Below, piece after piece: positions 28,456-39,713 of a DNA stretch of 64,000 nucleotides. The stretch is from contig NZ_QOVF01000010.1 in assembly GCF_008365385.1 (NCBI RefSeq), positions 1-64,000 on the forward strand. Reading direction: 5' to 3'. Source of the stretch: Halopseudomonas laoshanensis (GTDB taxonomy: Bacteria; Pseudomonadota; Gammaproteobacteria; Pseudomonadales; Pseudomonadaceae). The first letter of the stretch is position 1, and the number at the start of each line of letters is the position of its first letter. The translations under genes were made by a program, and so were the position numbers. Under the pieces are notes generated by a model that saw only the letters and a program-made list of their open reading frames with translations, searched no databases and had not been told where the DNA came from.

Positions 28456-28610
28456 CGCTCCCCCCTCTCCAGCCCCCCTTGCGCTACCACCGCCGTGCGT
28501 TGAAGAACGCCCGGTTGGCAGGCGCTTGCGCGCCTATCAGACCAAAGAAGGGTTGAATTGCCCGGCATATTGATCGACGCTTGATGCAGACATATTCAGG
28601 CCATGCCGAC

Positions 28611-28623
28611 AAAAACAAGAGGA
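28611..28623 (+). promoter_or_regulatory. Candidate Hfq/Crc target overlapping the acs ribosome site
   Basis: AAAAACAAGAGGA joins an AANAANAA-type motif to the AGAGGA Shine-Dalgarno sequence 9 nt before the acs ATG. Hfq/Crc bound here would block translation. Acs genes are known catabolite-repression targets in pseudomonads; this site is inferred from its sequence and position. Confidence 0.5.
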
Positions 28624-28632
28624 CCCTTTCCC

Positions 28633-30573
<1,941 letters not shown>

Positions 30574-30597
30574 GACAACTTGTTCTGACCTGACGAG

Positions 30598-30641
30598 CCC
30601 TCTATGCTGTTTCCTTTTGGGAACTGCACAGAGGGTTTTTT
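30598..30641 (+). terminator. Terminator/attenuator hairpin overlapping the next ribosome site
   Basis: CCCTCT (30598-30603) pairs with AGAGGG (30630-30635), extended by TGC/GCA and GTTTCC/GGGAAC with two mismatches and a TTTT loop, then six T (30636-30641). It looks like the acs terminator, but the descending arm is the thiolase Shine-Dalgarno, and the ATG is at 30643. Confidence 0.7.
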
Positions 30642-30642
30642 C

Positions 30643-31824
30643 ATGCATGACGTAGTGATCGTTGCCGCCACCCGCACCGCCATCGGCAGTTTCGCCGGGC
30701 AGTTCGCCAACGTGCCCGCCCACGAACTGGGCGCCACGGTTATCCGCGCTTTGCTGGAAAAGACCGGGATCGACCCCGCCAGCGTAGATGAAGTCATCCT
30801 CGGCCAGGTGCTGACGGCCGGCTGCGGTCAGAACCCCGCACGCCAGGCAGCCATCCACGGTGGCCTGCCCTTTTCCGTTCCAGCTCTGAATCTGAACAAA
30901 GTCTGCGGCTCCGGGCTCAAGGCCTTGCATCTCGGTGCCCAGGCAATTCGCTGTGGCGATGCCGAGATCATCATCGCCGGTGGTCAGGAGTCCATGAGTC
31001 TGTCTCCACACCTGCTGCCCACGTCACGCAAAGGGCAGCGCATGGGCCACGGCACGCTGATCGACAGCATGATCCACGACGGTCTCTGGGATGCGTTCAA
31101 CGATTACCATATGGGTATCACGGCCGAGAATCTGGTGGATAAATATCAGATCAGCCGCGAAGAGCAGGACGCCTTCTCCGCTGCGTCCCAGCAGAAAGCC
31201 GTTGCCGCCCAGGAAGCCGGTTATTTCGACGCCGAGATCACCCCGGTCAATGTCGCCCAGCGCAAGGGCGACGCCCTGCTGGTCGACAAGGACGAGCAAC
31301 CGCGCGCCGGCACCACTACAGAAACCCTTAGCCGGCTGCGCAGTGCGTTCAAAAAGGATGGCAGTGTCACCGCCGGCAATGCTTCCGGCCTGAATGACGG
31401 TGCGGCAGCGGTGCTGTTGATGAGCGCAGAGAAGGCCAAAGAACTGGGCCTGCCGGTCTTGGCAAAAATCGCGGCGTATGCCAATGCGGGCGTAGACCCG
31501 GCGATCATGGGCATAGCACCGGTGTCTGCGACCCAGCGCTGTTTGACCAAAGCCGGCTGGCGGATCGACGACCTGGACCTGATCGAAGCCAACGAAGCCT
31601 TTGCCGCCCAGGCGCTGGCGGTGGGCAAGGAACTGAAGTGGGATGCTGACAAGGTCAACGTCAACGGCGGCGCTATTGCGCTGGGCCACCCCATTGGCGC
31701 CTCAGGCTGCCGGGTACTGGTGACCCTGCTGCACGAAATGCTCCGCCGCGATGCGAAGAAAGGTCTGGCCACATTGTGTATCGGCGGCGGCCAGGGCGTC
31801 GCCTTGGCCCTAGAGCGCGACTAA
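30643..31824 (+). CDS. Acetyl-CoA C-acetyltransferase (thiolase)
   Basis: 393 aa biosynthetic-type thiolase. Nucleophile Cys88 in [18 protein letters not shown], the GHPIGASG motif and the C-terminal Cys in CIGGGQG are present. It would condense two acetyl-CoA to acetoacetyl-CoA or run in reverse, as AtoB or PhaA do; the direction is not visible. The ATG at 30643 has AGAGGG upstream, but that site lies in the terminator hairpin just described. An in-frame ATG at 30604 would add 13 residues encoded by the hairpin and is not favoured. Confidence 0.93.
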   Translation: MHDVVIVAATRTAIGSFAGQFANVPAHELGATVIRALLEKTGIDPASVDEVILGQVLTAGCGQNPARQAAIHGGLPFSVPALNLNKVCGSGLKALHLGAQAIRCGDAEIIIAGGQESMSLSPHLLPTSRKGQRMGHGTLIDSMIHDGLWDAFNDYHMGITAENLVDKYQISREEQDAFSAASQQKAVAAQEAGYFDAEITPVNVAQRKGDALLVDKDEQPRAGTTTETLSRLRSAFKKDGSVTAGNASGLNDGAAAVLLMSAEKAKELGLPVLAKIAAYANAGVDPAIMGIAPVSATQRCLTKAGWRIDDLDLIEANEAFAAQALAVGKELKWDADKVNVNGGAIALGHPIGASGCRVLVTLLHEMLRRDAKKGLATLCIGGGQGVALALERD

Positions 31825-31849
31825 GGGCATTGAAAGTCCATCCCCTGTG

Positions 31850-32308
31850 CTACTCGGCAGCCTCAACGGCCGGCTCGGGCAGCACCGGGGTGCTGTTATC
31901 CATAGAGGTCAGATAGACCTGCCAGACGTCATGCGTGCGCTGGCGGGTCTGTTGCAGCATGCACTGGTTATGCATCAGCCCCCGAATACTGCCCTCGCGC
32001 CATAAGCTATAGACCGCAGCGCAGTGCTCCTGGCGGAACTGGCCCCAGCTCTGCTGCGCGCTCTGCAGGGCAGTCAGCGCCTCCGAGTCCTGCGCATAAC
32101 GTTGCCGCGCTGCACTCAGATAGTCTTCCAGTTGCTGTTCCGCCTGCTGCACCTCGGCCTGGGCGCACTGATTGATTTCCAACGTCCTGATCGCCTCGGC
32201 GCAATCAACCTTCACCGCCTCCGGCGCCGCGCACGCGGCCAGTGGCAGGCAGGCCAGCGTTAACCAGGCCGGTAGATGTCGTAATTGGTTCACAATCCTT
32301 CCCCCCAT
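31850..32308 (-). CDS. DUF1311 (LprI-like) lipoprotein
   Basis: 152 aa. A signal peptide with lipobox-like LAAC is followed by a DUF1311 domain with four conserved Cys (VDCAEA, INQCAQ, EHCAAV, HNQCML), typical of lysozyme-inhibitor LprI-like proteins. It is likely an envelope lipoprotein; lysozyme inhibition is only a family-level possibility. The start is uncertain: ATG 32308, or GTG 32293, which gives a tighter signal peptide. It is last in a leftward operon with the DUF2784 and MOSC genes and converges with the thiolase gene. Confidence 0.78.
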   Translation of the reverse strand: MGGRIVNQLRHLPAWLTLACLPLAACAAPEAVKVDCAEAIRTLEINQCAQAEVQQAEQQLEDYLSAARQRYAQDSEALTALQSAQQSWGQFRQEHCAAVYSLWREGSIRGLMHNQCMLQQTRQRTHDVWQVYLTSMDNSTPVLPEPAVEAAE

Positions 32309-32315
32309 AGTCCAT

Positions 32316-32735
32316 TCAACGCTCGGCTGAAACCGAACGCCGCCAACGTGGCGGGAACACCCACCAACTCCCCACCACCAAGAGAGCAAAAACACTGTAG
32401 GCCAGGATAAAGACCCAGTCCGGTGCGTCGTAATACAATAATTGCTGGAACCAGTACTGGATAAAGCTGCCGGCGTAAACCGCCGTTCCTGCCTGACTGC
32501 GCAGCCACATCTCCAGGGTCGTCAGCGGGCAGATAATGCCCAACCAGGCCTGGGCTACCACCACGCCGATAGTCGCCAGATGCGCCAGCCTGAACCAGAC
32601 ATTATTGACCCAGCGCCAATGGCGCAAGTTGCCGACGAGCACCAGCACCAGACCTAACACCACAAACGCCACCAGGCACAAATGCAGGGTCAACACCGCA
32701 TTTGCCAGCCAATGGTAGAGCGTCTCGGTGACCAT
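32316..32735 (-). CDS. DUF2784 integral membrane protein
   Basis: 139 aa with four predicted membrane helices (about 9-36, 46-66, 84-98, 107-126). It matches DUF2784 in its HLCLVAFVVLG and CPLTTLEMWLR motifs. Function unknown. The start is 3 nt after the MOSC stop and the stop is 7 nt before the DUF1311 start, so all three are one operon. Confidence 0.82.
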   Translation of the reverse strand: MVTETLYHWLANAVLTLHLCLVAFVVLGLVLVLVGNLRHWRWVNNVWFRLAHLATIGVVVAQAWLGIICPLTTLEMWLRSQAGTAVYAGSFIQYWFQQLLYYDAPDWVFILAYSVFALLVVGSWWVFPPRWRRSVSAER

Positions 32736-32738
32736 GTT

Positions 32739-33416
32739 TCAGAGACCGGGCAACTGTCCGGTGGCGGCCTCGGCGTCCGGCAATCGCTTCTCCAGGGCTT
32801 CGCGCAGGATGATCGCTATCGGCGCGGCCAGCGTGCGGCGGAGGAAATCGGCGTTAGGCGTCTTAGCGTGCCAATAGCGGAAAATCTCGTCGACCGTGGG
32901 ATGATCAACCGGCACCCGCGCAACTTCCAGGCTGTCGCCGACACTCAACGGCCCAGCGTGCAGCACCCGAACATAGGCACCGCCGCGGCAAGCCTTGATG
33001 AACTGTTTGACGAAGGCCGGGTTGCCCACCCGAGCGGCCATCACCGCACAGGGTACCCGCGGCGCCGTCACTTCCATCAGCAGCTCGCCGATCTGCAGAC
33101 GATCACCAACACGCACCTCGGACCACCAGTGGCTGATGGTCAGATTCTCGCCAAAAAAGCCGGGATCGATTTCGCGCTGCAGCTGCTCCGCCCACCAGTC
33201 GATGTCCTCCTGGCTATACAGGTAAACCGCCTGATCCGGGCCGCCATGGAAACGTCTGTTGATGATCTCATCGCCAGGCAGCCCATTGGCATCAATCAGG
33301 ACCGGCCCCGCCAGAGGCTCCTTGAACAGTCCGGTTTGCTGCGATTTCGCGCCGACAGCGATGCTGCGCCGCCGTGCGGCGTTGATGGACAGTATCCGGG
33401 GTGGTGAACTGAGCAT
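32739..33416 (-). CDS. MOSC domain protein (YiiM-like)
   Basis: 225 aa. MOSC domain with GDEIINRRFHGGPDQAVYLY and the conserved Cys in APRVPCAVMA, followed by a C-terminal 3-alpha region (about 170-215). MOSC proteins transfer sulfur to or from the molybdenum cofactor; YiiM acts in 6-N-hydroxylaminopurine detoxification. The ATG at 33416 has AGGTAA upstream. First gene of the operon with DUF2784 and DUF1311. Confidence 0.87.
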   Translation of the reverse strand: MLSSPPRILSINAARRRSIAVGAKSQQTGLFKEPLAGPVLIDANGLPGDEIINRRFHGGPDQAVYLYSQEDIDWWAEQLQREIDPGFFGENLTISHWWSEVRVGDRLQIGELLMEVTAPRVPCAVMAARVGNPAFVKQFIKACRGGAYVRVLHAGPLSVGDSLEVARVPVDHPTVDEIFRYWHAKTPNADFLRRTLAAPIAIILREALEKRLPDAEAATGQLPGL

Positions 33417-33509
33417 GAAAATTACCTGCGCGGCGGCATGGGTCAAATGCAGATCGAGCTGCGGAATTAACCCATGCTGAACGCGAGGCAGCGCTCAAGG
33501 CAAGCACTT

Positions 33510-33881
33510 TCAGTCCTGTTCTGGTTTTTCCTGACTGCTACGCTGCCAGGGCCAGCTACCGGTCAGCTCGACCTCCAGGGTGAAACTCAGGAAGGTACGC
33601 ACCAACACAATGAGCGCCAATACCCCCACGGATTCGAAGGTCAGATCCACAGCCACCGTGAGGATAATGTCTGCCGCTATCAAAAACTCCAGCCCAAGCA
33701 ATATCCCGCGACCCAGGCGCTGACGCACCTCACGAAAGATGCCCGCGGCGTCATAGCCTTTGGCGCCATGTAAAGCCGCCACCGCTATGGAATAGAGCGC
33801 GGTAAAGGCAATGATGCCCAAGCCAATCAACTCGGTTAACGCCACCGTCCATTCGGCTACCTGAACAACCCAATTCCCCAC
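33510..33881 (-). CDS. DUF1622 membrane protein
   Basis: 123 aa with three hydrophobic segments (about 15-38, 58-78, 82-104). It matches DUF1622: EVRQRLGRGILLGLEFLIAADII is the family core. Function unknown. It stands alone on the minus strand. The region 33882-34072 before the next gene shows no feature I can support. Confidence 0.82.
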   Translation of the reverse strand: MGNWVVQVAEWTVALTELIGLGIIAFTALYSIAVAALHGAKGYDAAGIFREVRQRLGRGILLGLEFLIAADIILTVAVDLTFESVGVLALIVLVRTFLSFTLEVELTGSWPWQRSSQEKPEQD

Positions 33882-34072
33882 ATTGCCTCCCTGAGCCGAG
33901 TTACATCGGCGCGTGTAACACCTGCCATACTGTCAGGTACCCGTTAAAGGGGACCGAGCACGCAGTTGAAAGTTGCATCGGTGACCAGTCTAGACCAATG
34001 CCCGATGGAACTTGCGGGGCCGCTCGCAGCCTGAGGTAAATGAGAAATGGACAGCAGAGAAGGATATGAGTC

Positions 34073-35383
34073 ATGGCCACTGAGCTTCAGCCACCCGCGC
34101 CTGGGCAGCCCGTCTACATCATTGACGGCGCGCGCACGCCCTTTTTAAAGGCCGGAGGCCGTCGTGGGCCTTTTACCCCCGTGGATCTGGCGGTGCAATG
34201 TGGTCGTCCGCTGCTGCTGCGCCAACCCTTCTCGCCGCAGGATTTTGATCAGGTCATTCTCGGTTGCGTGAACGTGGTGGCGGAAGAGATGAACCCGGCG
34301 CGCGTCGCCGCCTTGCGACTGGGCATGGGTGAAGCCATGCCGGCCTATACGGTGCAGATCAATTGCGGCTCGGGTATGCAGTCAATCGACACCGCCGCGC
34401 AGTATATCCGCAATGGCAGCTCCGACCTGATCCTTGCCGGCGGCACCGAAGCGCTGAGTCATTCACCCCTGCTGTTCTCGCAGCCGGCAGTGAAATGGTT
34501 CTCCAGGGTACAAGGTGCAAACAATTTTCCGGCCAAGCTGGGGGCGATGCTGCAGTTCCGCCCGGGCTTTCTCAAGCCGGAGGTGGGCCTGGTCAAGGGC
34601 CTGACCGATCCGATAGTCGAACTGAACATGGGCCAGACGGCGGAAGTACTCGCCCACCTGTTCAATATCAGCCGCGAGCGCGCTGACGAATACGCGCTGA
34701 GCAGCCATCAGCGACTTGCTCACGCGCAGGAGCAGGGCTGGCTGGATGATGAGGTGGTCGCTGCTATAACGCCGCAGGGCAAGATCCTCAAGGCCGACGA
34801 CGGCGTGCGGCCGGACAACAGCCTGGAAGCACTGGGCAAACTCAAGCCGGTATTCGAGCGGCCCTATGGCAAGGTCACTGCCGGTAACAGCTCACAGATT
34901 ACCGATGGCGCCTCGTGGGTGATCCTCGCCTCCGAGCAGGCGGTACTGAAATACAACCTCAAGCCCCGTGCGGTGATCGTCGACAGTCACTGGGCCGCGC
35001 TGGATCCGGAAATCATGGGTCTGGGCCCGGTACTCGCCGGCAGCGCCTTGCTCAAGCGCCACCAATACAGCATGCAGGATATCGATCTGTGGGAATTGAA
35101 CGAAGCCTTTGCCGCCCAGGTATTGGCTTGCCAGGCGGCCTGGGATGATGCCGATTTCAGCCGCCGGGTGCTGGGGCTGGAGCGCCCCCTGGGGCGCATC
35201 GATCACAAGCGCCTGAATATCGACGGCGGTGGTATCAGCCTCGGCCACCCAGTGGCCGCCAGCGGCAATCGCATCGTATTGCATCTGATCAACGCGCTGC
35301 ATCGCAACGGCCTCAAGCGCGGTATCGCCACTGAATGCATCGGTGGCGGCCAGGCTGGCGCCATGCTGATCGAAACCGTTTAG
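34073..35383 (+). CDS. Acetyl-CoA C-acyltransferase (FadI-type thiolase)
   Basis: 436 aa, the length of FadI-type thiolases. Nucleophile Cys98 in QINCGSGMQS, the catalytic His in SLGHPVAASG and the C-terminal Cys in ECIGGGQAG are present. It would cleave 3-ketoacyl-CoA in beta-oxidation. AAGGA lies 9 nt before the ATG. The multifunctional gene follows after 10 nt, so the two form a thiolase/FadJ-like pair. Confidence 0.9.
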   Translation: MATELQPPAPGQPVYIIDGARTPFLKAGGRRGPFTPVDLAVQCGRPLLLRQPFSPQDFDQVILGCVNVVAEEMNPARVAALRLGMGEAMPAYTVQINCGSGMQSIDTAAQYIRNGSSDLILAGGTEALSHSPLLFSQPAVKWFSRVQGANNFPAKLGAMLQFRPGFLKPEVGLVKGLTDPIVELNMGQTAEVLAHLFNISRERADEYALSSHQRLAHAQEQGWLDDEVVAAITPQGKILKADDGVRPDNSLEALGKLKPVFERPYGKVTAGNSSQITDGASWVILASEQAVLKYNLKPRAVIVDSHWAALDPEIMGLGPVLAGSALLKRHQYSMQDIDLWELNEAFAAQVLACQAAWDDADFSRRVLGLERPLGRIDHKRLNIDGGGISLGHPVAASGNRIVLHLINALHRNGLKRGIATECIGGGQAGAMLIETV

Positions 35384-35393
35384 GAGCCCGACC

Positions 35394-37541
35394 ATGACAG
35401 GACCCGTCTACAGCGCATTGAAAGATCGGCATATGGAACTCGGCCCCTTTGGCAACGCCACCCAATTGTTGCACCGCTCGGCCATCCACAAACGCTGGAG
35501 TAACTGGCACCTGGCGCGTGATGCCAGCGATGTTGCCTGGCTGTTACTGGACAAGGCCGGCGCCAGCGCCAACGTACTCTCCGAAGAGGTATTGCGCGAA
35601 CTCGGCGAGGTCATCGAAAGCCTGCAGGACGAGATGCCGCGGGCACTGGTCATCCGTTCGGCCAAACCCGGCAGCTTCTGCGTCGGTGCGGATATCAGCG
35701 AATTCCGCCAGCTGCACAATGAACGCGATGTGATCAACAAGCTCAGCGACGCGCATATTCTGATCCAGCAGTTGGCCGACCTGCCCTGCCCGACCATCGC
35801 CGTGATTCATGGCGCCGCGCTGGGCGGCGGGCTCGAACTGGCGCTGTGCTGCGACTATCGTCTGGCGATCCACGGCGCCAGCTTTGGCCTGCCGGAGATT
35901 CTCCTCGGCCTGCACCCGGGGCTCGGCGGCACCGCGCGACTGCCGGCACTGATTCCGCCGCTGGACGCGATGCAGATGATGCTCACCGGCAAGAATACCT
36001 ACGATCGCAAGGCCCTGAGTCTGGGATTGATTGACCGCCTGGTGGAAGAACGCCACCTGGCTGGGGCGTTGGAAGATGCGATCAACGGCAAGTTGCATCA
36101 GCGCCGCAGCGACTGGCGCGCGCAACCCTTTTTGTATGCCTGGGTACGCCAACTGGTCGGTCGGCGTATGCGCGCCGAGGCCGCCAAACAGGCGCCACCG
36201 CAGCACTATCCGGCACCGGAAGCGCTGATCAGCCTGTGGGAAAAGCATGCGGGTAATCCCGGCAGCATGATCCACGCCGAACTGCTGTCCTTCGCCAAGC
36301 TGCTGAATACTCAAACCTCGCGCAACCTGGTACGGGTGTTTTTTCTGCGCGAGAAACTCAAGGAGCAGGGCAAGTCGAAAAGCCTCTCCAACGATGCGAT
36401 CAAACACCTGCACGTGATCGGTGCCGGCGCCATGGGCGGCGACATTGCCGGTTGGTGTGCGCTGCAAGGGTTACGCGTCAGCCTGCATGACACCCGCCCG
36501 GAATCCATTGCCGAGGCCATTGGTAATGCGGCAAAGCTATGTGAAAACAAACACCTGTCCAGCGCCGAAACACGCGACGTGCTCGACCGGCTGATACCCG
36601 ATCCGGACAACAGCGGCGTTGAACAGGCTGATCTGGTACTGGAAGCCGTGCCCGAAGATCTCGAGTTGAAGTTGAAAATCCATACCGCGATCGAGCCGCG
36701 CCTGAAGCCCGGCGCGATCCTCGCTACCAATACCTCGAGCATATTGCTCGAGGACCTTCGCGGCGAGCTGTCGGACCCGACGCGCCTGGTCGGCATTCAT
36801 TTCTTCAACCCCGTGGCCAAGATGCAACTGGTCGAAGTGGTCAGCCATTCGGTGATCAATGCCACTATCTTCCGCCGTGCCCGCCAGTTCGTCGACCAGA
36901 TCGGCAAGCTGCCGGTACCGGTGGCCAGCGCTCCGGGTTTTCTGGTTAACCGCGCCCTCACGCCCTATCTGGTCGAAGCCATCTGCCTGCTCGACGAAGG
37001 CGTGCCCGCTGAAGCCATCGACAAGGTGGCGATCGACTTCGGCATGCCCATGGGCCCGATCGAGCTGGCTGATCAGGTCGGTCTGGATGTCTGCATTGAC
37101 GTGGCCGACATGCTCCGTGAACGCGTCAATCCGCATCAGCCCGAAACCCCGGAATGGCTGCGCAGCAAAGTGGAAAAGGGCCATCTGGGACGCAAGACCG
37201 GCAAGGGCCTGTATACCTGGAGCGAGGGCAAACCGAAAAAACGCAGCCCGCGCAAACCAGCACCCACAGACACCCTCGATCGCTTGATTCTGCCAATGCT
37301 TAACGCCTGTATGGCCTGTCTGCGAGAAGAAGTGGTCGCCGATACCGAGCTGCTCGATGGCGCAATGATCTTCGCTACCGGCTTTGCGCCGTTTACTGGC
37401 GGGCCGCTGCACTACGCGCAACAGCGGGGTGTTGATGAGGTAATCAAACGCCTGCACGACCTGCAGGAAGACCACGGCGAGCGTTTTGCTCCCGACCCCG
37501 GCTGGAGTGAGGGATTACTGGAGCCGAGCACGCAGGATTAA
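35394..37541 (+). CDS. Fused enoyl-CoA hydratase / 3-hydroxyacyl-CoA dehydrogenase (FadJ-like)
   Basis: 715 aa bifunctional beta-oxidation enzyme. The N-terminal crotonase domain (about 50-240) has the oxyanion-hole motif GAALGGGLELALCCDYRLA and Glu in GLPEILLGLHPG. The dehydrogenase domain has the Rossmann motif VIGAGAMGGDIA (about 342), the catalytic His in GIHFFNPVAKMQLVEVV, and the C-terminal helical domain with GFLVNRALTPYLVEA. Motifs are intact. It works with the thiolase 10 nt upstream. Confidence 0.92.
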   Translation: MTGPVYSALKDRHMELGPFGNATQLLHRSAIHKRWSNWHLARDASDVAWLLLDKAGASANVLSEEVLRELGEVIESLQDEMPRALVIRSAKPGSFCVGADISEFRQLHNERDVINKLSDAHILIQQLADLPCPTIAVIHGAALGGGLELALCCDYRLAIHGASFGLPEILLGLHPGLGGTARLPALIPPLDAMQMMLTGKNTYDRKALSLGLIDRLVEERHLAGALEDAINGKLHQRRSDWRAQPFLYAWVRQLVGRRMRAEAAKQAPPQHYPAPEALISLWEKHAGNPGSMIHAELLSFAKLLNTQTSRNLVRVFFLREKLKEQGKSKSLSNDAIKHLHVIGAGAMGGDIAGWCALQGLRVSLHDTRPESIAEAIGNAAKLCENKHLSSAETRDVLDRLIPDPDNSGVEQADLVLEAVPEDLELKLKIHTAIEPRLKPGAILATNTSSILLEDLRGELSDPTRLVGIHFFNPVAKMQLVEVVSHSVINATIFRRARQFVDQIGKLPVPVASAPGFLVNRALTPYLVEAICLLDEGVPAEAIDKVAIDFGMPMGPIELADQVGLDVCIDVADMLRERVNPHQPETPEWLRSKVEKGHLGRKTGKGLYTWSEGKPKKRSPRKPAPTDTLDRLILPMLNACMACLREEVVADTELLDGAMIFATGFAPFTGGPLHYAQQRGVDEVIKRLHDLQEDHGERFAPDPGWSEGLLEPSTQD

Positions 37542-37724
37542 GCTGCTCTGTTGCTCTGCCTCCGCCTGATCGCTACCCATCTGAGCCGGAACCTGAAAAG
37601 TCCGGCCAGCAAAGCTGGTGTGTGCCGAATTTGCCAGCAGTATCAACTTACTGCCTCTCCACTAGCCCAGCCGCCTGTGTTCCAATACAGCGAGCATTAG
37701 CATTCACTCCCTACTGAGGCCTTC

Positions 37725-39644
37725 ATGTCGACCAGCCCCACCTTGTTCACGGATTGCGAACCCCTGATCGACATACTGCTCGATCGCCTCGACAAGCGCG
37801 TCGTGGTAGGCCTGCCACTGGGGCTGGGCAAGGCCAATCATCTGATCAACAGCCTGTATCGCCGGGCGCGGGAAGACGCATCGATTTCGCTGACCATCTT
37901 TACCGCCCTGACCTTGGAAAAGCCCCGAGCCGGCAGCGAGATCCAGGCGCGATTTCTCGGACCGCTGGCACAGCGGCTGTTCGATGATTACCCGCCCCTG
38001 GAATACGCCCAGGCAGTACGCAGCGGAGAATTGCCCGAGAATATTCGGGTGGTGGATTTCTTTCTGCAGCCGGGTCAATGGCTCGGCGTACCGCTGGCGC
38101 AACAGGCCTATACCTCGCTAAACTACACCCACGCGCTGGACACCTTGATTCGTCAGGGGGTTAATCTGATTCTGCAACTGGTCAGCCCGCTGGAAACAGA
38201 AGCCGGCGGCGCGACTCCCAGCCCTACGCAGCGCTACAGCCTGAGCTGCAATCCGGATATCAGCGCCGACCTGCTGGACCGCAGGCGCAGTGGCGCGATG
38301 CCGATCATCAGCGTCGGCCAGGTCAATACTGCCCTGCCCTTTATGCACGGCGATGCCGATCGGCCAGCCAGCGATTTTGACTACATTCTGCACGGTGAGG
38401 CAGTGCAGTTCCCGCTGTTCTCCCCGCCGAACAAACCTGCCGGACTGAACGATTACGCCATCGGTCTGCAGGTGGCGCGGCTGATACCCGACGCCGGCAG
38501 CCTGCAGATCGGCATCGGTTCGATCGGCGATGCCATCACTCATAGCCTGTTGCTCCGCCACCAGCACAATGCGCTGTTCCAGCAACTCGCAGCAGCGCTG
38601 GATGGCCCGCGCGAAGCCCCTCGGGAGCTACACCTGGCGCCCTTTGATCAGGGGCTCTACGGGGTGACCGAAATGCTGGTTGAAGGGTTTCTCAAGTTGA
38701 TCGACAGCGGCATCATGAAGCGTGAGGTGGACGGCGCCGTTGTTCACGCCGGATTTTTTATCGGCAGCCCCCTATTCCATCAACGCCTGGCCGAGATGCC
38801 CGCCGCCCTGCGCGACAAGATTGCGATGATGCCGGTGTCTTTCACCAATCAGCTGTACGGTGACGAAGCTCAAAAGCGCCAGGCGCGCAGCGGCGCACGT
38901 TTCGTCAACAGCGCGATCATGGTTACCTTGGGCGGCGCAGTGGTGTCCGACGGGTTGGCGAATAATCAGATCATCAGCGGCGTCGGTGGTCAGTACAATT
39001 TCATCGCCCAGGCTTTTGCGCTGGAAGACGCACGCTCGGTTATCACCCTGGAGGCGACCCGCACCCGCAAGGGCAAAACCCTGTCAAACATTTGCTGGGA
39101 ATACCCGCACACCACCATTCCCCGGCACCTGCGCGACATCGTGATCACCGAATACGGCATGGCGGATCTGCGTGACAAGAGTGATGCCGAGGTGATCGCC
39201 GCCATGCTCAATATCTGCGATTCAGCCTTTCAACCCGCGCTATTGGCCCAGGCCAAGAAGGCCGGCAAAATCGCCGCGGATTATCAGATCCCGCTGCCCT
39301 ACCGCTGTAACACGCCTGAACGTATCGCCAAATCCCTACAGCCTGCATTCAACGCCGGGGAGTTGCCGAGCTTTCCGCTGGGCAGCGGCATGACCGCCGC
39401 TGAGGACCACCTGGCAGTCGGTTTATCAGTCCTTGCGCCGCTCGCCGGCAACACCCTGGGTATGCTGCGTATGGTCGCGAAGGGTATCGGTTACCGGCTC
39501 AGCGCAGCAGACATCGCCAGCCTGGAGCGTATGCAATTGGCCAAGCCGACCGGTATCAAGGAACAGCTCTACCGCGCGCTACTGATTGGCGCCCTGGCCA
39601 GCAGCGCCAGATCACAGTCAGCGCCTGATGCCCCAGACGGGTGA
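37725..39644 (+). CDS. Acetyl-CoA hydrolase/CoA-transferase family protein
   Basis: 639 aa CoA-transferase-family protein: an N-terminal half resembling acetyl-CoA hydrolase and a clear C-terminal domain with VNSAIMVTLGGAVVSDG, GVGGQYNFIAQAF and IVITEYGMADLRDKS. This family includes acetyl-CoA hydrolases and 4-hydroxybutyrate or succinyl CoA-transferases; the substrate cannot be read. It is longer than the usual 420-500 aa members. It is on the same strand as the beta-oxidation pair after a 183-nt gap, so a separate promoter is possible. Confidence 0.82.
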   Translation: MSTSPTLFTDCEPLIDILLDRLDKRVVVGLPLGLGKANHLINSLYRRAREDASISLTIFTALTLEKPRAGSEIQARFLGPLAQRLFDDYPPLEYAQAVRSGELPENIRVVDFFLQPGQWLGVPLAQQAYTSLNYTHALDTLIRQGVNLILQLVSPLETEAGGATPSPTQRYSLSCNPDISADLLDRRRSGAMPIISVGQVNTALPFMHGDADRPASDFDYILHGEAVQFPLFSPPNKPAGLNDYAIGLQVARLIPDAGSLQIGIGSIGDAITHSLLLRHQHNALFQQLAAALDGPREAPRELHLAPFDQGLYGVTEMLVEGFLKLIDSGIMKREVDGAVVHAGFFIGSPLFHQRLAEMPAALRDKIAMMPVSFTNQLYGDEAQKRQARSGARFVNSAIMVTLGGAVVSDGLANNQIISGVGGQYNFIAQAFALEDARSVITLEATRTRKGKTLSNICWEYPHTTIPRHLRDIVITEYGMADLRDKSDAEVIAAMLNICDSAFQPALLAQAKKAGKIAADYQIPLPYRCNTPERIAKSLQPAFNAGELPSFPLGSGMTAAEDHLAVGLSVLAPLAGNTLGMLRMVAKGIGYRLSAADIASLERMQLAKPTGIKEQLYRALLIGALASSARSQSAPDAPDG

Positions 39645-39673
39645 TGGGTAGGCCGGTCGTCCTATGCTTAACT

Positions 39674-39707
39674 CGGCGGACACCCATCATTCTCCGCCGA
39701 AGTGTTT
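39674..39707 (+). terminator. Possible terminator after the CoA-transferase gene
   Basis: A 7-bp stem CGGCGGA/TCCGCCG (39674-39680 with 39692-39698) is followed by AAGTGTTTTG. The T-run is short. Confidence 0.4.
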
Positions 39708-39713
39708 TGCCTT

